The position numbers and the translations under genes are program-made. Below are positions 34,703-43,072 of a stretch of 64,000 nucleotides of DNA, one piece after another; within the stretch, counting starts at the first letter, position 1; the number at the start of each line of letters is the position of its first letter. The stretch comes from Nostoc sp. KVJ3 (lineage in GTDB: Bacteria > Cyanobacteriota > Cyanobacteriia > Cyanobacteriales > Nostocaceae), in assembly GCF_026127265.1 (NCBI RefSeq), contig NZ_WWFG01000002.1, positions 372,001-436,000 on the forward strand, in the 5' to 3' direction. The notes beneath the pieces are model-generated. The model worked only from the letters and a program-made list of their open reading frames with translations. It searched no databases and was not told the DNA's origin.

Positions 34703-35587
34703 ATGATCAATAATCGAACTGTGCGCGATGCGTGTTTGGTAAGTTTTCTGGCGATTCTTTGCATCGGCTTTGGTAGTAACTTAATCAAGCAAGAGCCAAC
34801 TATTGGACAGTCACCAGCTAAGAAAGATGTGATTGTGGCGATGACAACCAGCATTGAGGACAGTGGGCTGCTAGATGATTTAGTTCCCGCAATTGAAAAG
34901 AAAACAGGATATAAGCTCAAAAAGGTTGCAGTCGGTACCGGACAAGCTTTGGCTCTGGCTGAAAAAGGTGAAGTTGACGCGCTATTTGTCAATTCACCTA
35001 AAGCCGAACGCAAAGTTTTGGCAGGTGGTGCAGTGATTAATCGTCACTTAGTAATGCACAATGACTTTGTGATCGTCGGGCCAGATACTGACAAGGCAAA
35101 TATCCGAGGGAAAAAGAATGCTGTAGAAGCATTCTCCCTGATTGCTAAAAACCAAGCATTGTTTGTATCGCGGGGTGATGACTCAGGTACTAATAAGCTA
35201 GAGAAAGATTTATGGAAACAGGCAAATGTCACACCCTCTGGCACTTGGTATCAGCAAACAGGTTCAGGGATGGCGGAAACTTTGCAAGTTGCTAATCAAA
35301 AACTAGGATATACCTTAGCGGATCGGGCAACATATATATTTCAGAAGAAAAACCTGTCTTTACCCATACTGGTGCAAGGAGACAAGAAACTATTGAATTT
35401 ATACCATGTAATGGAAGTAAATTCTCAGAAATTCCCCAGAGTTAATAGTGCAGGAGCTAAAGCTTTTATTAATTATGTCTTATCTCCTGAAGGACAGACA
35501 CTAATTGCAGCCCACGGTAAAAAAGAGTTCAAACAAGCGCTATTTTATGGTGATGCGGGTAAAACAGAGAAAGATTACGGCTTTTAA
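34703..35587 (+). CDS. vupA: Vanadate/tungstate-type ABC transporter, substrate-binding protein
   Basis: A 294-residue oxyanion-binding protein of the TupA/VupA group, exported through an N-terminal hydrophobic signal (about 10-28). TupA-family sequences include MTTSIEDSGLLDDLVPA, VGTGQALALAEKG and HNDFVIVGP, and later SGTNKLEKDLWK. In Anabaena variabilis VupABC is a high-affinity vanadate importer. The presence of complete vnf genes on both sides supports vanadate rather than tungstate as substrate. AGGAGAG precedes the ATG. vupB follows after 78 bp. Confidence 0.85.
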   Translation: MINNRTVRDACLVSFLAILCIGFGSNLIKQEPTIGQSPAKKDVIVAMTTSIEDSGLLDDLVPAIEKKTGYKLKKVAVGTGQALALAEKGEVDALFVNSPKAERKVLAGGAVINRHLVMHNDFVIVGPDTDKANIRGKKNAVEAFSLIAKNQALFVSRGDDSGTNKLEKDLWKQANVTPSGTWYQQTGSGMAETLQVANQKLGYTLADRATYIFQKKNLSLPILVQGDKKLLNLYHVMEVNSQKFPRVNSAGAKAFINYVLSPEGQTLIAAHGKKEFKQALFYGDAGKTEKDYGF

Positions 35588-35665
35588 ACAAACTTGAGCA
35601 TCAGATCATCAAGGCTTGCTCTACTGCATATTTCAGTATTCTTTATCTAATTCTGTAAGAGATTT

Positions 35666-36364
35666 GTGAATACAATCATCGAAGGGGCTGTGAAAGCTCT
35701 TGAGCTATTAACCGATGGCGATTGCGATGTTTTTCAGGTGATGACAATGACGTTGTTTGTATCTGGAACAGCTACAGCCATTAGCGTTTTGCTGGGACTC
35801 CCATTAGGAATGTGGCTAGCATTAGTGGATTTTGCCGGCAAGCAGACTCTGAATAGTTTGATTAACTTTGGTATGGGATTACCACCGGTCGTAATCGGCT
35901 TAGTAGTCAGTGTATTTTTGTGGCGATCTGGGCCATTGGGAAACCTTGATTTGATTTATACACCCACAGCGATGATCGTCGCCCAAGCAATCATTGCTTT
36001 TCCAATTGTCGCTGGCTTCAGTTTTACAGCAATTATCAGTATTAATCCGAAACTACGCTGGCGACTGCTATCAATGGGGGCGACGCAGTGGCAAGTTAAC
36101 TGGTTGCTGATTAAGGAAGCACGGTTAGGGTTAATGGCTGCTGTCATTGCCGGTTTTGGTCGCGTCATCTCGGAAGTTGGTGCATCGATGATGGTGGGCG
36201 GCAATATCAAGGGACAGACAAGAGTTTTGACTACAGCGATCGTTACGGAGGTAGGAAAAGGAAATTACGATGTGGCAATGGCGATCGCATACATCTTACT
36301 CATTATCACATACACCGTTATCGTGTTGCTGACTATCCTACAGCATGACAGGAAAATTCTATGA
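35666..36364 (+). CDS. vupB: Vanadate ABC transporter permease
   Basis: A 232-residue inner-membrane permease with about five helices and a GTG start. The EAA-type cytoplasmic loop reads EVGASMMVGGNIKGQTR, diagnostic of TupB/VupB-type oxyanion permeases. Its last four bases overlap the vupC start (ATGA), which indicates coupled translation. Confidence 0.88.
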   Translation: MNTIIEGAVKALELLTDGDCDVFQVMTMTLFVSGTATAISVLLGLPLGMWLALVDFAGKQTLNSLINFGMGLPPVVIGLVVSVFLWRSGPLGNLDLIYTPTAMIVAQAIIAFPIVAGFSFTAIISINPKLRWRLLSMGATQWQVNWLLIKEARLGLMAAVIAGFGRVISEVGASMMVGGNIKGQTRVLTTAIVTEVGKGNYDVAMAIAYILLIITYTVIVLLTILQHDRKIL

Positions 36365-37443
36365 GTACTCACGAGTATGTCCTAAATATGCGACAGGTTA
36401 GTGTAGATAGCAAAACACATAAAAATATCCTGTCAATTGAAAATTTTGCAGTCCGTCCTGGGGAACTTGTCGCAATAATTGGCCCCAATGGTGCTGGTAA
36501 AAGCACTCTGTTAAGAACAATCAATCTATTGCAACCTTACAGTGGTGAGATGCAATTATTTGGCCAGGATATCCGCAATGCCAATAAAACATTGTTGCGT
36601 CGTCGTTCGGCTTTGGTATTTCAAGAAACATTACTACTAGATGACACAGTTTTTAATAATGTTGCCAAAGTATTAAAGTTTCGGGGAACACCCACACATA
36701 AGATTCCGCAAAGGGTACATACTGCCCTTGCAACTTTTGGCTGCGAACACTTGGCAAAACGTTCGGCTCGTTCGCTGTCTGGTGGTGAAGCCAAGCGGGT
36801 TTGTATTGCTTGTGGTTTAGTTGCTGATTCCGAATTGCTGCTTTTGGATGAGCCTTCTGCCTCTTTAGATGTGGGCATACGTCCCCAGATGATTGAAAAA
36901 ATTAAAGAGTGGGCGCAAGCGAGGGGATCAGCAGTCATATTAGTCAGTCATAATTTTACAGATATACTGCATTTTGCCGATCGCGCGATCGCTTTATTTG
37001 ACGGCTGTATTATCCAGGATGATAACTTGGAAACCATCATCCGCCGACCAGCTAATGAGCAGTTGGCTAGACTGGTAGGCATAGATAATATTATTCCGTG
37101 TGGGGTAGAACGCAGTAGCCGTAGAAGTTTTATCAAACTTGCAAACGGGATAGAGTTTTTATATCCTGGGGAAATCACAAAGCCAATTACTGCATGTTGT
37201 TTATCTGGCGATACTTTTAATGTTTACGATCCAAGTTCTTTAATGCAACACAAACCTGAGTCGGTAATTATTGAAGGGCTAGTAGAACGGGTTTTAAATG
37301 GTATTGGGATTTGTAGTATTTGGGTTAAGGTGGGAGAACAAACTTTAATCGCTAGAGTGCCTCGGAATCATATATTCGGCAGTTTATATCCCCATGAAAT
37401 AATTAAGCTGGAATTTAATCCTCAAGATGCACATTTTGTTTAG
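36361..37443 (+). CDS. vupC: Vanadate ABC transporter ATPase with C-terminal regulatory domain
   Basis: A 360-residue ATPase. Walker A is GPNGAGKST, the signature LSGGEAKRV, Walker B LLLLDEPSASLD, and the switch His lies in LVSHNFTD. Unlike plain TupC (about 230 residues), it has some 115 extra residues ending with a TOBE/MOP-like fold region (VIIEGLVERVLNGIGICSIW), which in molybdate ATPases binds oxyanion and inhibits transport. This suggests feedback by cytoplasmic oxyanion. Confidence 0.88.
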   Translation: MSTHEYVLNMRQVSVDSKTHKNILSIENFAVRPGELVAIIGPNGAGKSTLLRTINLLQPYSGEMQLFGQDIRNANKTLLRRRSALVFQETLLLDDTVFNNVAKVLKFRGTPTHKIPQRVHTALATFGCEHLAKRSARSLSGGEAKRVCIACGLVADSELLLLDEPSASLDVGIRPQMIEKIKEWAQARGSAVILVSHNFTDILHFADRAIALFDGCIIQDDNLETIIRRPANEQLARLVGIDNIIPCGVERSSRRSFIKLANGIEFLYPGEITKPITACCLSGDTFNVYDPSSLMQHKPESVIIEGLVERVLNGIGICSIWVKVGEQTLIARVPRNHIFGSLYPHEIIKLEFNPQDAHFV

Positions 37444-37586
37444 AAAAAATGGCTCTGATTGGCAAAACCACACTCCAGCGCGTTAGCGTAGCGACTCCTG
37501 AAGGAGTATCGCTGTAATGGTTAGTTGCGATTGACAACATGTCCGCAAATAATTAACATGAAATTATCTGTTAATTCTATGAAAAT

Positions 37587-37877
37587 ATGACTCTCAGCCT
37601 TCGTAACATTTACTCACTGTCAGAATTTCAACGGGGTGCCAAAGCCTTTTTGGAAAAACTTAGGGGAACAAAAGAACCTATTATCCTTACTGTTAACGGG
37701 AAAGCGTCTGTAGTTGTTCAAGATGCCCAAAGCTATCAGGAATTGCTAGACAGGCTAGAACTTTTAGAGACAAGCGCAGGAATTCGCAAAAGTCTTGAGG
37801 AATTTGGGCTTGGTTTAGGTATCCCCCTAGACGAAGCATTCGAGCAGCTGCGAACAAAATATGACATACAAAGTTGA
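37587..37877 (+). CDS. Antitoxin of the Phd/YefM family
   Basis: A 96-residue protein beginning LRNIYSLSEFQRGAKAFL and containing PIILTVNGKASVVVQDAQSY, the DNA-binding Phd/YefM fold. A flexible C-terminal part binds the toxin encoded by the next gene, which overlaps it by 17 bases. Such operons are usually autoregulated. Confidence 0.85.
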   Translation: MTLSLRNIYSLSEFQRGAKAFLEKLRGTKEPIILTVNGKASVVVQDAQSYQELLDRLELLETSAGIRKSLEEFGLGLGIPLDEAFEQLRTKYDIQS

Positions 37878-38208
37878 AATTTCTCCGACTGCGCTAGCTG
37901 ATATCGAACAAATATTTCTCTGGATGCGGGAGTATTCTGTAGATACAGCCCATCAATGGGTCAGAGGGTGCTACGAAATTATGCTGACATTGGAAAAATT
38001 CCCTAACCGTTGTCCCATATCACCAGAAAGTGAGTACATGGGCATAGAAGTGCGGCAGCTCCTATACAAACAGCAATTTCGCATTTTGTTTACTGTTAGT
38101 GAGACTTCAGAAGAAGACAGAGGAATTGTTCGCATTCATCGAGTTCGTCATGGTTCACAAGAAAGGTTACGTCATCCCGAACAACTATTAGATGATGACG
38201 ATGAATAA
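37861..38208 (+). CDS. Toxin of the RelE/ParE superfamily
   Basis: A 115-residue basic protein: YKVEISPTALADIEQIFLWM at the start and RQLLYKQQFRILFTV in the core, typical of RelE/ParE toxins, ending with an acidic tail. The start lies within the antitoxin gene. Whether it cleaves mRNA or poisons gyrase cannot be decided. The pair could stabilise the island. Confidence 0.85.
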   Translation: MTYKVEISPTALADIEQIFLWMREYSVDTAHQWVRGCYEIMLTLEKFPNRCPISPESEYMGIEVRQLLYKQQFRILFTVSETSEEDRGIVRIHRVRHGSQERLRHPEQLLDDDDE

Positions 38209-38475
38209 AACAGGAGTCAGAATACAGAATACAGAATTCAGAATTGGTGAATACTCTACCCATAAAGGGATAGAGTTTTAAGGCGAGAATATTTTAATTT
38301 TTTTCGCCCACCATTCCACTCGCTTTTAACCAATATTCAGACGCTCGCGGACTCGCTCATAGCGTTGCCATGCCGTTCGCGTTAGCGTCTCTGAAAGAGA
38401 AGGCTTTACGCTACGCTATCACCCACTCGTACAGAATTCAGACTGAATTCTGACTCCTGAGTTCTGAATTCTTCT
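38209..38475. repeat. Inverted CAGAATTCAGA repeats flanking a HIP-rich spacer
   Basis: AGGAGTCAGAATACAGAA at about 38212 is inverted as GAATTCTGACTCCTG near 38446, a frequent Nostoc intergenic repeat. No gene is present between the toxin and tetR genes. Confidence 0.55.
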
Positions 38476-39069
38476 TCATATAACGCCGGATTTTGATGCC
38501 GTTTGGATTAGGGTTGCTGCGACTTTTTTCGCCTGTGAAGCGGTTGACCAACTTCCTTCCATCATCGCCACCACGATCGCACCTTGCACGATGAGAAGCA
38601 GTTGTCTGGCTAACTGTTCCGGTGACGAAACTTCTGCGGCTTGAGCTAGGCTCTTAATGTAGTGGTAGATCGATTGTTGATGCTCCAATGCCACTCGATG
38701 TCCAGGATGGTCAGCATTGGCTAGTTCCACTGAAGCATTAATGAATGCACAACCTCGAAAATCTGGGCCCTCAAACCATTCCCGCAGGGCATCAAATATT
38801 GCCAGTAGTTGTTGGGATGGGTTAGAAGCTCGTTCTTCAATGGTGGTTTTGAGCCATTGGCACCATTCTTGATCCTGTTGTCGCAGCCACGCTTCAATCA
38901 AGGCATCTTTTGACTTGAAATGATTGTAGAGCGACATTTTCGCAACGCCAGATTCCGCAACGATTCTGTCAATGCCAACGTTGCGAATTCCTTCTCGATA
39001 AAACAAACCTGATGCTGTACTTAGGATGCGATCGTGAACAGATTTACGAGTTGTTTTCGGTTTAGTCAT
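38476..39069 (-). CDS. TetR/AcrR-family transcriptional regulator
   Basis: A 197-residue repressor with an N-terminal TetR helix-turn-helix (ILSTASGLFYREGIRNVGID and GVAKMSLYNHFKSKDALIEAWL) and a C-terminal ligand-binding domain with a conserved FRGCAFINAS segment. The ligand is unknown. A fragment of a second copy is fused to a nitroreductase fragment at 31005-31214, suggesting that TetR and nitroreductase genes once formed a pair. Confidence 0.88.
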   Translation of the reverse strand: MTKPKTTRKSVHDRILSTASGLFYREGIRNVGIDRIVAESGVAKMSLYNHFKSKDALIEAWLRQQDQEWCQWLKTTIEERASNPSQQLLAIFDALREWFEGPDFRGCAFINASVELANADHPGHRVALEHQQSIYHYIKSLAQAAEVSSPEQLARQLLLIVQGAIVVAMMEGSWSTASQAKKVAATLIQTASKSGVI

Positions 39070-39758
39070 TTAGATCGCATCCTTGAATAATGTGTAATTA
39101 TTAAATACTTCATCAATAAATACTGACAAAGATTTTCCCAATTTCAAGATTGTTTAAACTTCAAGCTAAACTATCTTTTTAAAGTAACTACATAAATGTG
39201 TAAACCATCTCAACCTTCTGTGAGGTTTTTACGTTATAGCTATTGTAGACACTGTAATAAAGATAAATAAGTATACCGTTATACTCCGAGTTTAAAATAG
39301 TTTTTAACTCTGTATCAGAATGTATATCAACATTACAAAATAACAATTGGTTCAAATAAAAACACTCTTAACTATTCTTTGGTTTGTTTTAAATACCAGG
39401 TTGCTTGATTCATTTGGAAGCTTAATTAAGTTTGTTTTACCTAATTGCTTAAATCGCAAATAATATTATTTATCGATTGCTTATTCTATTCTTTCATTCG
39501 CCAAAGCTTCGATTCTTTCTAAGGATTTAAGAAAAAACTATCTGTAAAGAATAAAGGGTTTATCCCAAAAGTGATTGATGAACTGCAAGCAGACCAAAGT
39601 CCCCCCGAACTCCAGAACTGCTACCGATCAATGACTTCCACAATCCTCCAGAAACTTGTGGAGCAAGACCATCAGTTCATCAAACAATTGGTTAACTTAT
39701 GGGATTTGGCTTCATCACTACAGCGCAAGTGCTTGGAGATCCTTTGTGCGTGAAGTGG
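39070..39758. other. AT-rich region between tetR and the second vnfD copy
   Basis: Long AT-rich DNA without a well-supported gene. A 60-codon frame at 39571-39753 (GTG start; MIDELQADQSPPELQNCYRS) ends just before the inverted repeat begins; I do not recognise it and it may be a gene fragment. Confidence 0.45.
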
Positions 39759-41646
39759 TTTAGATTCCCTATAAATAAAGAATATCATACATCTGGCCAA
39801 ATTACTTGCGCTGATGAATTAATTTACAAAGAGTATTCGTGGTTACAATTAGTTCTCATCTAGAGAGCCTGAAAGCTAATAATTGCGTTATTCTGTTGTT
39901 TAAAATTGAGTAATGATCGCCAATTTATCCAAGTGGAACATCCATAAGCAAGATAGGAACTCAATCATTTATCTCTGATTTTCTAGTTAGAATGGTCTGT
40001 CTATTTACATTGCTAAATTCCTTATATATCTATAGTAATTATGTTTCGAATTCTATACAGAATTGTCTATTTCTTATTAAGCTTACCCTTGTGGACTCAA
40101 CATTTATCTTCACTATTGTTATGAGAGTTACTATTATTAATTAGAAAGGTTGATAGGATTTTGAAATCAAGGAAGTCAAAGAAGTTTTCTGATGATAAGA
40201 GAAATATCAAAGTATCTTTCTTGATATCAGCTATTTGCACAAGGAGCAATCTAGCCATGCCAATGAAGTTGTTTAAGTGCGACGAAACCATCCCCGAACG
40301 GGAGAAGCACATATACATCAAAGAAAAAGGAGAAGATACAACCCAGTTTCTCCCCAGCGCCCACGTCGAAACCATTCCCGGCTCATTATCTGAACGCGGA
40401 TGCAGCTATTGTGGTGCAAAGCTGGTAATTGGTGGTGTTCTCAAAGATACCATCCAATTGATACATGGGCCTGTAGGCTGTGCTTATGATACCTGGCACA
40501 CCAAACGCTATCCCAGCGACAATGGCAACTTCCAACTCAAATATGTCTGGTCATCAGACATGAAGGAACAGCACGTTGTCTTCGGTGGTGAAAAGCTACT
40601 CAAAAAGGCAATGCTGGAAGCCTTTGCCGAATTTCCTGACATCAAACGGATGATGGTGTACACCACCTGCTCTACTGCTTTGATTGGTGATGATATCAAG
40701 CCTGTAGTCAAAGAAGTCGAAAAAGAATTGGGTGATGTAGACATCTTCACCGTTGAATGTCCTGGTTTTGCTGGAGTAAGTCAATCCAAAGGACACCACG
40801 TGTTTAACATGGGGTGGATGACAGATAAAGTCGGAACATACGAGCCAGAAATTACTAGCCCATATACAATCAATGTGATTGGTGACTACAACATCCAAGG
40901 TGATACCTTTGTGATGGAGAAGTACATGGAAAAAATGGGCATCCAAATTATTGCCCATTTTACCGGCAATGGTACTTATGACTCATTACGTGGGATGCAC
41001 AGAGCGCAGTTGAATGTGACTAACTGTGCGCGTTCTGCGGGGTATATTGCCAATGAGTTAAAGAAAAAATATGGTATTCCCCGGATCGATGTGGATACTT
41101 GGGGTTTTGATTATGCTAAGGAAGGGTTACGCAAAATCGGGGCTTTCTTTGGAATTGAAGATCGAGCCGAAGCGGTGATTGCTGAAGAAGTTGCTAAATA
41201 TGAGTCGAAGTTAGAGTGGTATAAAGAGCGCTTGACTGGGAAAAAGGTCTGTATTTGGACTGGAGGCCCACGTTTGTGGCACTGGACTAAAGCCCTAGAA
41301 GACGATTTGGGGATGCACGTTGTGGCGATGTCCTCCAAGTTTGGACACCAAGAGGATTTTGAGAAGGTAATTGCTAGAGGTGAAGAAGGGACTATCTATA
41401 TTGATGATGGCAATGAACTGGAGTTCTTTGAGGTGCTGGAGATGGTCAAGCCGGATTTGGTGTTGACTGGCCCGAGGGTGGGTGCTTTGGTGAAGAAGTT
41501 GCATTTGCCTTATGTGAATGGTCACGGCTATCACAATGGCCCTTATATGGGTTTTGAAGGTGCGGTGAATATGGCTCGCGATATGTACAATGCCATTTAT
41601 TCTCCTCTGATGAAACTCGCTCAATCTGATATCCGTGGTCAGCAAA
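39759..41646 (+). repeat. Inverted repeat, copy 2 (vnfD coding region plus promoter region)
   Basis: Inverse partner of 23816-25704, lengths 1888 and 1889. Its first 340 bases are homologous but diverged from copy 1; from about 40096 to 41646 the sequence is nearly identical. Divergence in the promoter beside identity in the gene suggests either selection for separate promoters or gene conversion of the coding part. Confidence 0.95.
40054..40069. promoter_or_regulatory. TATACA-N4-TGTCTA site upstream of vnfD-CAAD
   Basis: Counterpart of the perfect dyad at 25393-25408, with one mismatch in the left half, at an equivalent distance (188 bases) from the start codon. The change may weaken repressor binding if this is an operator. 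Confidence 0.35.
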
Positions 41647-42248
41647 TGAAAACTGTTATCCCTGAAGAAAATAGGAAACTTATAGAGAGCGAAGTACAAC
41701 AATTGAAATCTTTTGATGTTATATCAACCGAACCTATCGCACCACTTGAAAGTTCAAATTTTGAAACTCAGCCATTGCTACTAGCTGCTGATCAACCATT
41801 ACATCTGGAAAGCGAAGTGCAACAATCGAAATCTTTTGATATTACATCAACCGAACCTATCGCACCACTTGAAAGTTCAAATTTTGAAACTCAGCCATTG
41901 CTAATAGCTGCTAATCAACCCTTACCTCAATGGCAGCAATTTGGCAGTAAATTTTCTGCCTTTTTAGAGCAATTACCTAAATATTTAGGTAATTTTTCTA
42001 CTGAATACCAACTGCCAATTATTTGTTTTGCTACAATTATTACAGCGACTGTGGCAGTTAAGCTGATTATAGCTATATTAGATGTACTAAATGAGATTCC
42101 GCAGTTAAATCTAGTTTTTGAGTTGACTGGAATTGGTTACATAACTTGGTTTGTTTTCCGATATCTAATCAAAGCTTCTACTCGGCAAGAATTAGCTGCA
42201 CAAATTAGTTTTATCCAAAAAGAAATTGTTGAGGGACAAGATTCATAA
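40257..42248 (+). CDS. vnfD: VnfD-CAAD fusion: V-nitrogenase alpha subunit with membrane domain
   Basis: A 663-residue chimera. Residues 1-463 are identical to VnfD of VnfDG, with Cys49, Cys75, Cys138, Cys257 and His423 all kept. After GQQ463 the protein differs: a linker with two 41-residue repeats (479-519, 520-560), then a CAAD domain (about 560-660). CAAD is the cyanobacterial aminoacyl-tRNA-synthetase appended domain: FLEQLPKYLGNFSTEY, first membrane helix about 586-612, second about 616-637, then LIKASTRQELAAQISFIQ. CAAD places several synthetases on thylakoid membranes in this group. No VnfG is present. AAGGAG precedes the ATG. A membrane-bound VnfD is predicted; pairing with VnfK and activity are unknown. 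Confidence 0.92.
   Translation: MPMKLFKCDETIPEREKHIYIKEKGEDTTQFLPSAHVETIPGSLSERGCSYCGAKLVIGGVLKDTIQLIHGPVGCAYDTWHTKRYPSDNGNFQLKYVWSSDMKEQHVVFGGEKLLKKAMLEAFAEFPDIKRMMVYTTCSTALIGDDIKPVVKEVEKELGDVDIFTVECPGFAGVSQSKGHHVFNMGWMTDKVGTYEPEITSPYTINVIGDYNIQGDTFVMEKYMEKMGIQIIAHFTGNGTYDSLRGMHRAQLNVTNCARSAGYIANELKKKYGIPRIDVDTWGFDYAKEGLRKIGAFFGIEDRAEAVIAEEVAKYESKLEWYKERLTGKKVCIWTGGPRLWHWTKALEDDLGMHVVAMSSKFGHQEDFEKVIARGEEGTIYIDDGNELEFFEVLEMVKPDLVLTGPRVGALVKKLHLPYVNGHGYHNGPYMGFEGAVNMARDMYNAIYSPLMKLAQSDIRGQQMKTVIPEENRKLIESEVQQLKSFDVISTEPIAPLESSNFETQPLLLAADQPLHLESEVQQSKSFDITSTEPIAPLESSNFETQPLLIAANQPLPQWQQFGSKFSAFLEQLPKYLGNFSTEYQLPIICFATIITATVAVKLIIAILDVLNEIPQLNLVFELTGIGYITWFVFRYLIKASTRQELAAQISFIQKEIVEGQDS
41691..41936 (+). 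repeat. Two 123-bp tandem repeats in the VnfD-CAAD linker
   Basis: 41691-41813 and 41814-41936 are direct repeats with few changes, in frame (41 codons each; shared core STEPIAPLESSNFETQPLL). They are not related to the 11-mer linker of VnfDG. Confidence 0.9.
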
Positions 42249-42653
42249 GCTGCTATGCCTGTACATTTGCTTTCTTTCATAATGAAAGAAAGCACAAGGT
42301 AAATGAACGCATTCATACTACCTAAAAACTTTGGCAACAAACTTACTTATGAAAGTTGACGTTGGTGTAACTGCTACTGATGGGAGCAAAATACCGCCTT
42401 GGCTTTCCCAGTTCATTATTTGACCAGGGTCAACAGCTTTACTCTGTTGCGATCGCTATAATCGATCACATGCTGGCATTGAGCATCGGGCGTGGTTGAG
42501 TTGAGTCTAGCGATCGCGTCCAGAATTATCGCAAAACCGAGATCGCTACACCCAAAATGCTATTTAGGCTAATCGGATTTTTTCACTAGTCGATAAGGTA
42601 GCAGCAAATTTGTATTCTTTTGCAAAGCCAACACAACCAAAGGAGTAACCCCA
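42249..42653. other. Intergenic region after vnfD-CAAD
   Basis: No gene. A short palindrome around TTTCTTTCATAATGAAAGAAA (about 42270-42290) lies 25 bases after the stop and may act as terminator. Several HIP1 sites follow. Confidence 0.5.
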
Positions 42654-42890
42654 ATGACTCAATACCAAGACTTTATAGTAAACGCTTCTAAATTGATTGA
42701 GCAGGACGCTGACGCTAACTGGCTATTTCGCTACATCGGCGATGGACTCACTGAACATGGATTCAGCACTAAGATGTCTGAAACTTATGCCGCACTCGTC
42801 ATTGGGCAAGAGTTCTTCAATCCCAGTGAAAGTGATTTTACCTGTTATATCAACAGTGTACGATCAGCGTTCCCACAGGTGAGTCCTTAA
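42654..42890 (+). CDS. Small unknown protein, 78 residues
   Basis: A good Shine-Dalgarno (AAAGGAG) precedes the ATG by 9 bases. The protein (start MTQYQDFIVNASKLIEQDAD) is acidic and probably helical. No family is recognised. It is the only gene between vnfD-CAAD and the HsdR-like gene, on the same strand as vnfD-CAAD. Confidence 0.5.
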   Translation: MTQYQDFIVNASKLIEQDADANWLFRYIGDGLTEHGFSTKMSETYAALVIGQEFFNPSESDFTCYINSVRSAFPQVSP

Positions 42891-43072
42891 GGTCACGACA
42901 CACTGCTAGAAGTAACTAGTAAATACGTTCAAGACTACTATCACCCACAAGTAGATATACAAGAACTGTAGTCAGCAGAAAGCCTCTAAAGCGGCTTTCA
43001 AGACCATTACTTAGTTTGTGGAAGGTTCCTTTTTATGTATTACGAGCGCTAATTTCCATATTCTGTTACTCC

